Source: Conoideocrella luteorostrata (lineage: Eukaryota > Ascomycota > Sordariomycetes > Hypocreales > Clavicipitaceae). From it: a stretch of 64,000 nucleotides of DNA. The notes under the pieces are model-generated. The model searched no databases. It saw nothing but the letters and a program-made list of their open reading frames with translations, and was not told the DNA's origin. The stretch is from assembly GCA_032433595.1 (NCBI GenBank), contig JASWJB010000193.1, positions 1 to 64,000 of the forward strand, in the 5' to 3' direction. Made by a program: the position numbers and the translations under genes. Shown here piece after piece: positions 52,125 to 64,000 of this stretch (position 1 is the stretch's first letter; each line of letters starts with the position of its first letter).

Positions 52125-53260
52125 GTATGACCTTAGGGCGAGTATTTAGGACCTGGCGTAACGTACGGAGTACCCGCGTCAGACCCATACATGATGGTGT
52201 CTTGGGCATTACATTACGGCCATGTCGATAAGGCTTAGAACACGGCAAAGTAGTGTCGTCGCGACAATTCCGGCCTCGATAAAGCCGTTGTATTATCTTT
52301 AATGTTTCTCACTGTCTCATGGATGCCCGCTGGGTGAAGTCAAAGTAGAGATGCGGTGGTGCCCGGGCGGTGCGGCGCGCCGTGGGGCGGACGATCCGTT
52401 CCTTGCCCCCCCGTTGTTAGGCTGATGATCGTCATTGCACGTGCGTGTACTAAATAGAGATAGCCCTGATAAGAGAATACCTAATAAATCCGCAATGCGC
52501 TACGCCCGATTTCAGCGACAGATAACACGCAAAGTGCTCTGGAGAAACCCAAGTCTCTACGGATTAGTCCGCCGTCGGTAACAGCTGCAGCCTGCCTTCC
52601 AGTGTAGCAAGGCGCTGTGGCAGCCACTAAATTGCTCGCAGCGCGTTTGCCTACTTGGCAAGAATCCAAGCGCAACTCCGCCACGCCACAGCCTCGTTGG
52701 GCATCTACTATGGTACTGGCGATAACATGTGGCTTGCATAATCGGTCCTGGTGAGCAATTTCCTTCACTGCCTGTAATTAGAAGCGACCAAAGTGACATG
52801 TAGAGTTTCCTCATCTCGTGCTGGAGCACCCTCAGCCTCAGCCGCAGCCCTGGTCGGGCTGCGTCGGTCGGACTGCCTCTCGACCCCTCTCGACCCCTCT
52901 CGATGCCAACCTCCTTGTCTGTGTTCCTGGAGGACTCGTATCTTATTGTTACTGTCGACTATTCGCAGACTGTTCTGCGAAAGTATTATGCCATTCAAAA
53001 AGCGATTTTCCAGGACCTCGGAGAGAATAGGCCGAAAAAGCACCAACTAACACTGTCCGCAGACGACACCAGTATCGAGTTCCGCGCCAACACCTACCTT
53101 CACCCGCATACGTCTGCCGTTGCTGAACCGGAACCGGAACCCTAGGAACCGTCTCCTACAACCCGCGGCTCGACTCTAGCTTCCTCGTCGATGTAGGCGA
53201 ACCGCACAACCTGTCATTCCACCCGCCTATGTGCCAGCCTCGCGCTCTTCCTTCCACACC
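52125..53260. other. Upstream region of the giant receptor gene
   Basis: A plus-strand frame near 52903-53145 (LSVFLEDSYLIVTVDYSQTV) competes with a minus frame at 53046-52765; neither has a recognised domain. The final 100 bp include the leader of the gene starting at 53261, with GAACCGGAACCGGAACC just upstream. Confidence 0.35.
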
Positions 53261-56200
53261 ATGGCATCCCGCAACTGTCTCGACAGTCCCGACTCCTATG
53301 CGATCGCCTGGATCACTGCTTTTCCTATCGAACGGGCTGCTGCAGAAGCGATGCTTGACGAGGAACATGCGGCTCCATCTGGCTTCACTAGAAACGAAAC
53401 CGATACGAACGTTTACACGTGGGGTCGCGTGGGAGAGCACAATATCGTCATCGTCTCCCCCGCCGGAGTTTATAGAATTACCTCGGCTGCGACTATAGCC
53501 TTGGGACTGCTTGCTTCTCATCCGTCCATCCGTTTTGGTCTTTTGGTTGGCATAGGCGGTGGCATCCCCCAACTGGACGACGACCGCGACATCCGGCTCG
53601 GCGACATTGTTGTGAGCCAGCCCGATGGGGCCACGGGCGGCGTCTGCCAGTACGCTCCCCAAGTTGACCATTGTTCCGACTTGCATCATGAAACGTCGAA
53701 CCGTGCTTCAAGCTCACTTCACGAGACTGACACGCATGGCGAAAGCGGAAGTCGACATAAAGTGGTCTCTACCTTGATTGCCATTGCGGGCGCATTAGGA
53801 TCGGCAACTCATGATTCTTTCGATCTTACAAAATTCCGAGACGGAGCTGCCCTTGATTTCCCAGAAATCCCTGGTGAGAAGGAAAGAAACCGAAATCTAG
53901 CACACATCAAAGACATTTATAGTAAACAGCTAGAAGAAGACGACCGGACCAAGGCATGGTCTAGTGATAGGCACGAGCGCAAAGGCTTTCTCGGACGGCC
54001 CCCGACGGTCCTCCTCAATGCGCTTACCAGCATCCAGGCCGATCACGAGCTAAATGACTCCAAGGTTCCCTGCTTCCTTCAACAGATGCTGGAGAAGAAC
54101 CCAAAGATGGGCAAGAGATCCAAGCAAAATCTTGGCTATGCTCACCAGGGCTTCGAAAATGACCGCCTTTTTACAGCCTCAAGTAGTCACGTCCCCGGGC
54201 CGGACTGCCGGGACTGCGACGCGGCTGGTGAGGTTCAACGCGATCCTCGAGGCACCACCGACCCCGATATCCACTACGGGACCATCGCATCTGGCAACAC
54301 GCTTGTCAAAGACGCCGCCTCGCGCGATCGGATTGTTGCCGACATCGGCGAGGATTGCATCTGTTTTGATACAGAAGCAGCCGGCCTAATGAATCACTTT
54401 CCCTGTCTTATAATTCGAGGGATCTGCGACTACGCCGATTCCCACATGAACGATCGATGGCAACGCTATGCCTCGGCCACCGCCGCTGCGTATGCCAAGG
54501 AGCTCTTGGCGTACGTGCCGGTCGTAGAGACCCAGGAGACCAAGAGGGCACTGGAAGTGCTTCAGTTGGGTTAGTTTGTTCTTGTATCGTTTACTGCGCT
54601 AAACCAGAAAATACACGAAACCGAATAACATTTGAACTTGGAACACGTCCTGACTGTGAGTAGTTCGACAACAAGTTCAACAACCGATCGATGGCGCGCA
54701 GCAGACAGCTGCAACGAAAGCTGTACCTGATTCCATTAGTTCTGGCCTTCTTGCCGATACGATCAAGCGCTGGCTTTGTCCCCCGGATCCATCTACAAAC
54801 GCCAGCCGTGCGAGGGAGCTCCGCCATGAGGGGACCGGCGTATGGCTCCTAAAAAATTCGGTCTTTCAGGAGTGGCACTCAGGGGCGCGTCAACATTTAT
54901 GGCTTCATGGGCTTGCGGGATGTGGAAAGACGGTTCTGAGTGCGACTGTGATGGATTATCTCGCGAAGGGAAACAACTGTCTTATCCTTAGCTTCTTCTT
55001 TGACATTAGCGATATAACAAAGCAGACTTTGTATAGCATGTTACGGTCGTTTGTTTTCCAGCTTTATCAAGGCGGGGCTGGTTATAAAGGGCTTCTTAAC
55101 GGTTTATTCCAAGCACACCAGTATGGCCGCCACCAACCTGCGACAAAGGCGCTCTCAGATGTTTTATTTGAGATGCTTGCAATCCAGAAGAAGAAGGTTT
55201 CTATTGTTCTGGACGCCTTGGACGAGTCGACAACGAGGGGCGAACTACTCCTCTGGATCAAGGACGTAGTGTCTAGGCCAGAGCTGCGCCACGTCCAGCT
55301 GATTTGTACCGGTCGGCCTGAAGCCGAGTTCCTGCGCGACATCCCGTCGTGGATAGGCGATAAAAACGACTTAGCACTTGATAAGCAGGCTATTAACGCC
55401 GATGTCCGATCGTACGTCACTGCACAGCTTTCGCAACGACCTGAATTTCAGAACAAGGGCTTGTCGCAGGATCTCCTCGAGCAGATCCGAAGTAAGATTG
55501 AGGACGGGACTGACGGGATGTGAGATATTGCTGCTTCGATCGATATGTAGATGGTTTGCTGATATACCGCGTAGGTTCAAATGGGCAGCCTGTCAATTAG
55601 ACAGTCTTGCCAGATGCCCGAGTCCAAAGGCTATACAAACCGCGCTTAATCAATTACCCCAGGATCTGAAAGAGATGTACCGACGCATGATGAAATGCAT
55701 ACCGACGGAGCTCAAAACCGATGCGATACGGCTCCTACAATTCCTAGTGCATTCCAAGCGACCTCTTAGGCCGGCTGAGGCTAAAGAAGTAATAGCGACG
55801 CAGATCGAAAACGGGTCGCGAGGGTTTAGCATCAAGCGTCGACCGCTCCGCGACACTGATGTTTTGGCCTACTGTCCTAGCTTAGTGAAAATTGTTCACA
55901 CCACCGATAAAGAGTTGCATCTTGCCCACTTTTCTGTTAAACAGTATCTTCTTAGTGAAAATCAGTTCAATATCACAACTGCCAGCATTTCCATCACGAG
56001 CACATGCTTGACTTATCTTACGGACATCAACGGTAGCCACGAAGAGATCACGCAGGGTTTTCCGATGGCAAGATATGCGGCGGAAGTCTGGACAGGCTAT
56101 GCTGCGTTGGCTCAGGCTTCAGAAGATATAGTTCGAGCGGCAGTCAGGTTCCTAGAAGAGGAAGCAACGTTCCAACGATGGGCTCGTTTGTATCAGCCTG

Positions 56201-59200
56201 ATAAGGATTGCGACCCTAGTCCAGATCCCCCACGAGGTTCAAGGCTCTACTATGCTTGCTTTGCTGGGCTCGTAGCGCCTGCACGAGATCTTATTGCTAG
56301 GGGAGCGGACGTCAACGCGCAGGGCGGCACCCACGGCAGCGCTCTCCAGGCCGCCGCAAGACAAGGCCATCAAGAGATCGTCACACTGCTCTTAGACAAG
56401 GGAGCGGACGTTAACGCGCAGGGCGGCAAATACGGCAACGCTCTCCAGGCCGCCGCAGGAGCAGGCTATCAAGAGATCGTCACACTGCTCTTAGACAAGG
56501 GAGCGGACGTTAACGCGCAGGTCGGCAAGCTTGGCAGCGCTCTCCAGGCCGCCGCAAGAGGAGGCTATCAAGAGATCGTTACACTGCTCTCGGACAAAGG
56601 AGCGGACGTTAACGCGCAGGGCGGCGCCTACGGCAGCGCTCTCCAGGCCGCCGCAAGACAAGGCCATCAAGAGACTGTTACACTGCTCTTGGACAAAGGA
56701 GCGGACGTTAACGCGCAGGGCGGCGCTTATGGTAACGCTCTCCAGGCCGCCGCAAGACAAGGCTATCAAGAGATTGTCACAATGCTCTTAGTCAAGGGAG
56801 CGGACGTCAACGCGCAGGGTGGTGCCTATGGCAACGCTCTCCAGGCCGCCGCAAGAGGAGGCCATCAAGAGATCATCACGCTGCTCTTAAACGAGGGAGC
56901 GGACGTTAACGCGCAAGGCGGCAATTACGGCAACGCTCTCCAGGCCGCCGCAGGAGGAGGCCATCAAGAGATCGTCACACTGCTCTTAGACAAGGGAGCA
57001 GACGTCAATGCGCAGGGCGAACAGACGCCGCTATCGTGGGCGGCCGAGAACGGACATGAGGCCACTGTGAAGCTTCTGCCGGCGGCCGAAGGCGTCGATG
57101 ACGCGCCTCAGGAGACACGACCGGTGCAGGCTGCACCTCTCAGGGACTCGGGATACGCGTCTTTGTTTGCAATGGAAATCAAGCTTAATAGTCTGAGGAA
57201 GCACGGTGATCAGGTTGCTGCAGAGCCTGTGCAGGAGATGGCCGAGCAAGATGTGGACGACACGGCTACCGAGTATTCTAACATATCGAGCACGACATCT
57301 TCGCAGATGCAGCAGTATATAGGAGAATTGTTAGGCGACTTGTTCAGTAAGATTAGCTGGCTGAAAATAGACGAAAAGACGCAAAGGGAGGTCTTGGCGA
57401 TTCTGCCGGAGCTACTCCAGGCCTTTGCGCTGAAGCTTGGGCGTGATGCCCCGACGCAAATGCATCGAGATGTTATGGCCTTTGTCCACAAGCATAGACA
57501 GTAAGTGAACCATCAGATTTTGAGGTCAACTGAATCGCCCGTGAGTGCCACGGACATCTAGAATAAAATATTAAGACCGTGATAATCACGACTCTTCTTA
57601 TCCTAGACTAGTTACCCTAACAGTTCTACTTTCCTAGTGACATTGCCGAAGCCATCGAGGATATCGGTTTCAAAGGAGATGAAGAGGACCTCGAGAAGAG
57701 CACGGCTGCCTTGGATGGCATGACTTTACAAGACCGCATGACTCTTTGGGAGGATAAAGATAGCTACGAAGAGGTCTCAGCCGAGGAAAGGATATGCCTT
57801 AGCCCGGACGATATCGATACCGACGAGAGCGAGATAGGATCTAGCAGTCCAGATCTGGAGGCTAGAGATGACGAGAGCGAGATAAGATCTAAAAGTACAG
57901 ATCGGGAGGCTAGAGTTGTGGGGATTGAAGATGAAGTGCCTGATAGTTGGCTTCCCGCCGACCGAGAGTTCATCTCCAGCACTGATGCTTACGAATGGCT
58001 ACTTACTCGACTGCAGAGGGAGCTCCGCCTTGTTTCAGCAGAGCCAAACACCATTCAAGCGATCCGAGGTACGATTATGTCCTCGCTCCCGACAGCTCAT
58101 AGGATTAGTAGGAAGGTATCTTCGCAGAGTTACAGTGCGAGATTTGAGCTTGACTGGGACATTCTTGAATTTTTCCAGACGCAGCGGTATTCAACGCCCC
58201 CGGACCAGGCATTTGAAGGCGTTGTCACCCTGACCGGGTCATGCCATGATGCGCAGGCCGCAACTTGTGCCCAGTACACACGCCAGACTTGGCCTTTGAC
58301 AGGAGAGGCGATGATTCAGCTAGTTAAAGAGATCCTCCGAGGCGGGGAGGGCCATTCGCATTTGTGTAAGTGGCTAGGTCCGAAGAATCAAACAGACAAC
58401 CGCGATGACTATCTAACTTGACGCCAGGCAAAATACGAGACGGAACATCACTTACCGCATGGACAAGCGGATCGAAATTCATGGTAGAAGCTGATGGGGT
58501 CGCGATTTCCCTTGCGGAGACTGTAGAGCAGCTTGCCTGGCTTGGGGCTGCTTTGAGGACTTCGCCGCGACAGAGCGGGCTTGTCTACTACACGCCAATT
58601 ATCACCAATATCCTTCAGAACAGTGCCCAGCCACAGAAATCATCAACCGATATCACCTACGAGATCGGATTCATAATGGAAGAAGTCCCGAAGCCTCCCA
58701 GCAATGCCAATGGCCAGTGCTGGCACGACATTTTCAGGAATCCGGTCATCGTCAAGGGTTATCCCATTCCTCAAAGATCCGAGTGGGAGACCGGACTCGA
58801 GATCTCACTCAACATCTTGGCGGGACTAGCTCGGACTCAGCGTGTCGACCGTTTCAAAGAAAAGGTCTACATCAAAGGCTTTTCAACAATGCTGGTTCCG
58901 ACCAAGCGAAACGAAGATATTCTTTGCTGGCATTTGATCTACAAAAAGGACGGAAGTCGGATATCGTACCTAGATGATTCTGTGGACCAAGAACAGCATT
59001 TTGGCAGCCTGGATCTAGAGAACTTTCGCCATGTCCTGGGGTGGTGCTCAGAAGCTAAATTCTATGCTGGTAAGAAATGCTCCAGTATATCTTTGAGCAA
59101 GACATTGCTGCTGACATCGAGGACGTGACAGGCTCGGCCCAAGCACACCACCCTAACACCTACTCGAGGCTCCCTAAACCTCATGAAGGATGTGCCCTCG

Positions 59201-61374
59201 CTAAAACGAGGGTTTCGGCAGGGCGGATGATTATGGGCGGCCCAGCCTTCACCATTGGTGACAAAGACACACCCGTCCAAGTGTCTCGCAACGGGTATGT
59301 CCCCAGACTCGAATGGATATCCACCAAGTTTGTCCTCCTGTGGGACGAGGACGATAAACGAGGTTGGCTTATCAATGGCACGAGCGCTTTATTGCACGCC
59401 TTGCGGGCATCTCTGGAGTATGGTAGCAAGGGTAGGTTTCGATCCGCGCTCCTTTGCAAGAGCGAGGATCTGGAAGAATCGCCTACGCCCTTTACGGCCG
59501 ACTCTGCCGTCGACGTGCTGATCAACCCCAAGAACCGGAACCTCAAGCTGTACCACGAGGGAGACGGGTATCTTCTCCTCGAGAGCCTGATTGAACGTTT
59601 TTACAACGTGCTGGAGAAGCTTATCGACCATCAGATCGACATTGTAGGAGAGGGCGGCAGGAATCTGATTGACAAACCGCGAAGATATCTCGAGGGCTGG
59701 GATTTTGAGGACCTGGCGAAAAAGCAAGACCCGTTGTATCCGTGTGTGGCTACTCTGAACGCCGCTGGTAAAGGATGGGTTGATTTTACGAGGGCCATCC
59801 ATGCTGTCACATTGATTGGGCGCGGTTTTGGCGACATGATCCGGCCAGCTGGTGCAAATTTCTGCGAGTACTGGGCCGAGCTGCCAAAGCGGCAATATTA
59901 CATCGCAAGTTGCCTGTCTGATCTGGCCGAAGTGATGAGAGAGCAAGTTGTTTGCGGTGATAATCATGTTCGGCTCAGTGACAACCTAATATGGCACACT
60001 CCGACGACCGTCCTTACGTCTTGTCAATGCAAAGGGGCTCTAGGAGGGGATCATTGTGATCCAGTGCAGACGCTTTTCCCGTTACCACTATCCACGAGAT
60101 TACTTCCCAGGAAGCACCCAATTCAAAGAGAAGCCAATGGTGCTTTTATTTTCGGATACAGCTCGTGTTTCTCGTGGGTCTGGGGGGACACTGGACATCC
60201 TCGAGAAGGCAAACTCAACGAAGGGGCGCCTTCGTCTAATGCGGTCGAGATGGACACAGATTCGCTCAATGACAGCGGCATAGGTACAAGCCTGGCACGG
60301 TCAGAATCTGAGGGCCGACTCCTATCTCCGTCAAGGTCGACCACTCGACACTTGATGCGGGCTCCGAGTGAGTCTCACAACGGCACCATGACACCAAACT
60401 CGTCAGCTTTCGTCAAGCAGAAGAGGTACAGCAGACACCAATACAAGGTGGGAATTATCTGCGCGTTGCCGAAAGAACTCATGGCGGTCCGGGCGCTCTT
60501 TGACGATGACCATGACAGTCCCGGAGCTTTGCCTTTCGATACCAACCAATACTCGCTCGGCGTGATGGAACAGCACTGGATTGTTGCGGCGTGTCTCCCG
60601 TACGGCGAGTACGGGACCAACTCGGCCGCATCAGTCGCAACAAATATGTCGCGAAGTTTCACATGCATTCAATTCTGCCTCCTGGTCGGCATCGGCGGCG
60701 GCGCGCCCTCGGAAAAGAATGACATCCGCCTTGGGGATGTGGTCGTCAGCAGGCCTACAGGCAACTGGTCCGGTGTAATCCAACATGACCTCGGCAAGGA
60801 GAAGGAGGGCAGGCCATTCGAACGGACAGGCTCATTGCGTCCCCCACCACGCGTCCTGAACACCGCCGTCAGCTCCCTTTGTTCAGACCCGACCCTGCCG
60901 CCTGACCCGCTAGCCCCTCATCTCGGGGTTATATCCGCCCGTCTTGAGGGGTTTCCCAAGTACAAACGCCCAGAGAAACCCGACGTACTGTTCCAAGCTG
61001 CCTGCGCTAGCTGCCAAGCGCGGCAGGTATCCCAGGAAGAGTGTCCCCACCTGCGGCAGCGCGTCCCTCGCCTGACGGCTGCGCCTGTGATTCACTACGG
61101 GCTTATCGCGTCAGGCAACTGTGTCGTCAAGGATGCAGCGATCCGCGACCGGCTGGCCGAAGGTGGCGTGTTGTGCATTGAGATGGAGGCTGCTGGCGTG
61201 CTCAACACAGTTGATGGCCTTGTGATCCGTGGCATCTGCGATTATTGTGATGCGCAAAAGAACGACGACTGGCAAGAGTATGCGGCGGCTGCGGCGGCAG
61301 CATATGCGAAGCTTTTGCTCCGCTTTGTGACTAAAGAGGAAGGTATCAGGTCGCGGAAAAGGAAGCGGAGATAA
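53261..61374 (+). CDS. PNP-NACHT-ankyrin-PNP receptor (NLR-like), about 2,567 aa
   Basis: Exons 53261-54569, 54664-55519, 55575-57500, 57638-58365, 58428-59069 and 59132-61374 sum to 7,704 bp, exactly 2,568 codons, with GT-AG introns and matching phases. Order: a purine/uridine phosphorylase-like domain (about 10-435; LLVGIGGGIP, DIRLGDIVVS, HYGTIASGN, DTEAAG); a NACHT NTPase with Walker A GLAGCGKT (about 519) and Walker B VLDALDES (about 617); a helical region; eight ankyrin repeats (about 960-1227); a long conserved fungal region (about 1365-2200; TYEIGFIMEE, YPIPQRSEW, LALGKGW-like AAGKGWVDFTRAIHA); and a second PNP domain (about 2257-2550; VGIICALPKE, LLVGIGGGAP, EMEAAG). Fungal NLR-like proteins of this type are thought to sense non-self through repeats and signal through the N-terminal domain. 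A second C-terminal PNP domain is unusual. A split into two genes cannot be excluded without transcripts. Confidence 0.85.
56302..57090 (+). repeat. Near-identical 99-bp ankyrin-coding repeats
   Basis: Seven consecutive 99-bp units (33 residues each: GADVNAQGG, variable pair, G(N/S)ALQAAA, variable, G(H/Y)QEIVTLLLDK) followed by a degenerate eighth (GADVNAQGEQTPLSWAAENG). Differences cluster at a few positions, such as T-H, K-Y, K-L, A-Y and N-Y after GG, and R-Q, G-A, R-G and G-G after AAA. Confidence 0.95.
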
Positions 61375-62016
61375 GAACCAATTGTAGCTGAAGGTAATTT
61401 ACCTCATAGCCAGTGATCCCGTTAGATTAGACTAGGTTTGGTGGGAATAGATTGTGTGTGGAGTTTCGTAAATTTTGCTTTATAATAGTTTTCTTTATCT
61501 CGCAGGTATGTATATTAATTTCACTATATTTCACTTCGTCATAAACTAGCTATCATGTCAACGCCAAAAGCCTTCTGATCATATACTATTCTTTTGCCTC
61601 CTTCATCATGACGCCACCCAATCGCCCACTCACATCCCATAGCGCCTCCCGCTAGTAGTGATGACCTCCAAGCTCTGCCATGTAAGGCATCCGCTCATCG
61701 GCCCTTAAAATCGGGCTCTTGGTGGTTTGAGAAGGTTTCATAGCACGAATACGACTGACCGGACATAGAGGATGGTTGTGAATGTTCCATATGCCAACTT
61801 GTTGGTTGTGGATGTTGACGTCCAGCACGCTTTCTGTACCAGATGAATGTGTTGAGACCAGATGCTCGTCTGGACGGTTAGTGCCATAACTAGCTATAAC
61901 CTATCGCATAGTCACATCTATCGGATAATACAGGTCACTAGTGCTGATGAGAGTGGAGGAATTCGGTCAAGCTGAAAACACAGGATATGAGGACATGAGG
62001 CCGGTAAAGTAATATA
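61375..62016. other. Intergenic region downstream of the receptor gene
   Basis: No coding or repeat feature seen apart from two CAACTTGTTGGTTGTGGATG-like words at about 61795-61815. It presumably holds the receptor transcript's 3' end. Confidence 0.4.
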
Positions 62017-62230
62017 ATTAGGAAGCACAGGGCTTCTGATTTGATGCTAAAAGGTTCTTGCACGAAGCAATAGGTAAAACAAAGTATTCAACTCATTTGA
62101 TCATGGCTATCTAGCAAAGAAGAGAGAAAAAAGGTGTCTGAGCGCGCCGCACTTAAAAGAGGTACTCCAGGGCGACCATGCGACCGGCACGTGTGCGCCC
62201 GTACGCTGCGCTTAGCGAGGGATTCCAACA
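62017..62230 (+). mobile_element. Solo LTR, family A
   Basis: Starts TTAGGAAGCACAGGGCTTCT and ends GCGAGGGATTCCAACA. It shares TTCTTGCACGAAGCAATAGG with the copy at 4853, so these two form a subfamily. No flanking duplication is clear. Confidence 0.8.
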
Positions 62231-62668
62231 GTAAATCCACAATAGATAGCCTATATTATTTATCATAGCTGCATGGCAAAATGTAACTATCTTTTTGAAA
62301 TGCTCCCGTGGAAAACGCAGACCCGCTAACACTTAACGTACATGGCCAACACTAAAGCGCCAACTATGTGTAGTAGACATAGTTGAAAACCCTACTCCTT
62401 CTATAATTAATCAACAACTGCTCTAGTCGATATCTAATCCCTATTTGTGACATCATGTATGTCAGGGTTTACAGTGCGCTAGTACCAATTTAGCACCTCG
62501 AATTTACGCGTGAAGAGGCGTCGCGTTGGAATTGCCTATCGCAGATTGTTTGCGCGGGATTGGGCTACAATTGGGTTAGCTGGAAACCAGTGATACTCAT
62601 ATTTGTGCTAATAGAGAGCTATATCTGTGCAAATGGCAAAACTGGAATGAAAATGCAACCTCTCCCGC
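62231..62668. other. Spacer before the membrane-protein gene 3' end
   Basis: AT-rich, no supported feature; it lies between the LTR and the stop codon of the convergent minus-strand gene. Confidence 0.4.
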
Positions 62669-64000
62669 CTACCACGGCCAAGTTGAGTTGTACACATCGT
62701 CTGGCATGCGCCGTAGACTTGTGATGGCAACAACAATCATCGCAAGCCTAGCAGCACAATAAGCCGTGCTGCACGTCAAGAGGAAAAGTCGTCGCGGCCA
62801 ATGCTCTGAAAGCCAGTCTCCGATGCGCCCAGCAAACCTTCGAATGAGTCCTCCCAATCCAGCACACCCTCGTAATTGGCGATCAAGCAATGATCGCTCT
62901 CTGTTCATGATCTTAGGGAAGACGCAGAATTTATCTGCTCCATCATTGTAATTGAACGCTCTAGATTCTTGAGGGCGACGCTTGTTATCCATAATTTGAT
63001 GTAATCGGCGAAGCTCCTCTGTGAACCGCGGATAAGGAGCACTAATGGGATGTTCGGCATTTTCGAGAGCAGACAGCAGATAGAGCAAGACATCATGATG
63101 GACATTGTATCTATGTAGTAAGTCTGTCCAATTGTCGATAATGCCAGCTCGCGCATCGCATATGATGCAGTCTTTGATGGGTTTTGGAATACGGCAGAAG
63201 GGCTGATTTGTTTCAGACTCCAGAGATCCAACTGCGTCGCATAGATCAAACAGCGTCGACGCGAAAGTCCTTCCATCATGCAACTCCCCAAGAGCGAGCC
63301 CTGCGGAGATGCTAGTCACCGCAAGCGATATAGCAGGGAAACATACCGCAATTAATGTCGTAGCTCGCCAGGCCCAGCACTCCACTACGGTGGGATACCT
63401 ATAGTTCCAAGCGATCAAGTGAATTATACCGAAAATTATCGTCACTAGACTCCATATGACAACAATTAATCGCAGGTCCTTCCGCAAAGACGACACGTTG
63501 TCATTTGGTATGCGGCTAACCAGCTGGTCAAGGTCGGGCCGCTTCCCTGGACTCGAGATTGCTGCCCAGAAACTGTGTTCTTGCACACCCTGAAGCTGTA
63601 CTATCCTCTCCATGAGTGTATTATTTGAAAAGCAGCCAGGGCGAGCATCCAGCACGAAAGCTGTGCCAACGTTCTGAGGCTTATGCCAACTAAATGCGTA
63701 GGAGAGCAGGCTACAGACTGCAAAAGCCAAGGTCAGAATCTCTAACTGCGAAGTTGAGTACTTGCGGACAGATCGAGCTACAACAGATATGACCAGCCAC
63801 AAGATTTCTACAAAGGCAACTAGTTTCGCGAATGCATCTGACTTGCTCTTGGCGTTGATGTCCGCAATGGACAATCTCGGCAGCTCCGTGATGGCACCGT
63901 CTTTGAGCAGTATCGAAAATTGAGATGCATTGAGAACTAGTTGCATGCATTGATCAGTGTTCGATCCAGGAAGGAGAACAGAAACGAGGTTTTCTTCATC
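62669..64000 (-). CDS. Multi-pass fungal membrane protein, 5' end beyond the window
   Basis: The minus frame is open from the window edge to TAG at 62669. A Met lies at 63946, but the frame continues upstream (DEENLVSVLLPGSNTDQC), so the start is outside. About five hydrophobic segments are visible: LVAFVEILWLVISVV, ILTLAFAVCSLLSYAF, LIVVIWSLVTIIFGII, LIAVCFPAISLAVTSISAG, and a C-terminal LFLLTCSTAYCAARLAMIVV. The motif ITELPRLSIADINAKSKSD followed by AFSWHKPQNV is characteristic of a large, uncharacterised family of fungal integral membrane proteins. A hydrophilic helical stretch lies between TM4 and TM5. It converges on the receptor gene. Function unknown. Confidence 0.85.
   Translation of the reverse strand, partial: DEENLVSVLLPGSNTDQCMQLVLNASQFSILLKDGAITELPRLSIADINAKSKSDAFAKLVAFVEILWLVISVVARSVRKYSTSQLEILTLAFAVCSLLSYAFSWHKPQNVGTAFVLDARPGCFSNNTLMERIVQLQGVQEHSFWAAISSPGKRPDLDQLVSRIPNDNVSSLRKDLRLIVVIWSLVTIIFGIIHLIAWNYRYPTVVECWAWRATTLIAVCFPAISLAVTSISAGLALGELHDGRTFASTLFDLCDAVGSLESETNQPFCRIPKPIKDCIICDARAGIIDNWTDLLHRYNVHHDVLLYLLSALENAEHPISAPYPRFTEELRRLHQIMDNKRRPQESRAFNYNDGADKFCVFPKIMNRERSLLDRQLRGCAGLGGLIRRFAGRIGDWLSEHWPRRLFLLTCSTAYCAARLAMIVVAITSLRRMPDDVYNSTWPW

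Noticed and set aside
55378..55574. Upstream extension of the ankyrin frame as a separate gene start
   Set aside because: The 55520-55574 intron joins the NACHT exon to the frame in phase as DGTDG-M-FKWAACQ; the open codons before it are in another frame of the NACHT exon.

Overview
This is eukaryotic DNA, almost certainly from a filamentous ascomycete (Pezizomycotina, probably a Sordariomycete). The genes have 50-140 bp spliceosomal introns with GTAAGT-type donors, CTAAC/CTGAC-like branch sites and AG acceptors. The families are fungal: neutral trehalase, a PNP-NACHT-ankyrin receptor, an OTT_1508-type deaminase, an Mx-like dynamin, a proteinase-K-like subtilisin, DUF7587, a Zn2Cys6 relic and a fungal piggyBac relic. 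AT-rich tracts with C-to-T/G-to-A damage in repeats suggest repeat-induced point mutation (RIP). The density of solo LTRs, satellites and broken genes points to an accessory or subtelomere-like compartment. The species was not identified.

Layout. 1-5 kb: palindrome, Cys-rich repeat R1, a peptidylarginine deiminase gene broken by a 22-bp duplication, tandem repeats and a small secreted Cys-rich protein. 5.9-12.6 kb: an intact gene block with deaminase, dynamin-like GTPase (GC-AG intron) and a DUF7587 protein. 13-17 kb: repeats and a damaged secreted-protein gene. 17.7-20.1 kb: a complete four-exon neutral trehalase. 20-31 kb: AT-rich, RIP-like DNA with LTR relics, transposase relics and a degenerate subtilisin carrying long PGIGR/NPA repeats. 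31-34.3 kb: a fungal N-terminal module followed by a TPR-CHAT caspase-like protein. 34.4-52.1 kb: a repeat-dominated region in which a composite unit occurs three times (75-bp satellite, then Asp/Ala-coding microsatellite, then R1), with solo LTRs, a TA-flanked inverted-repeat element, and kinase and AT-hook relics. 53.3-61.4 kb: a six-exon gene for a predicted 2,567-residue PNP-NACHT-ankyrin-(conserved fungal region)-PNP receptor. 62.7-64 kb: the 3' part of a multi-pass membrane protein gene.

Synthesis. Most intact genes resemble parts of self/non-self recognition or regulated cell death: NACHT-ankyrin receptor with nucleoside-phosphorylase domains, CHAT protease, deaminase, dynamin. The window reads as a fungal analogue of a defence island embedded in decaying repeats. 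That joint role is inference. Gene models come from reading frames and splice signals only; no database search was run.
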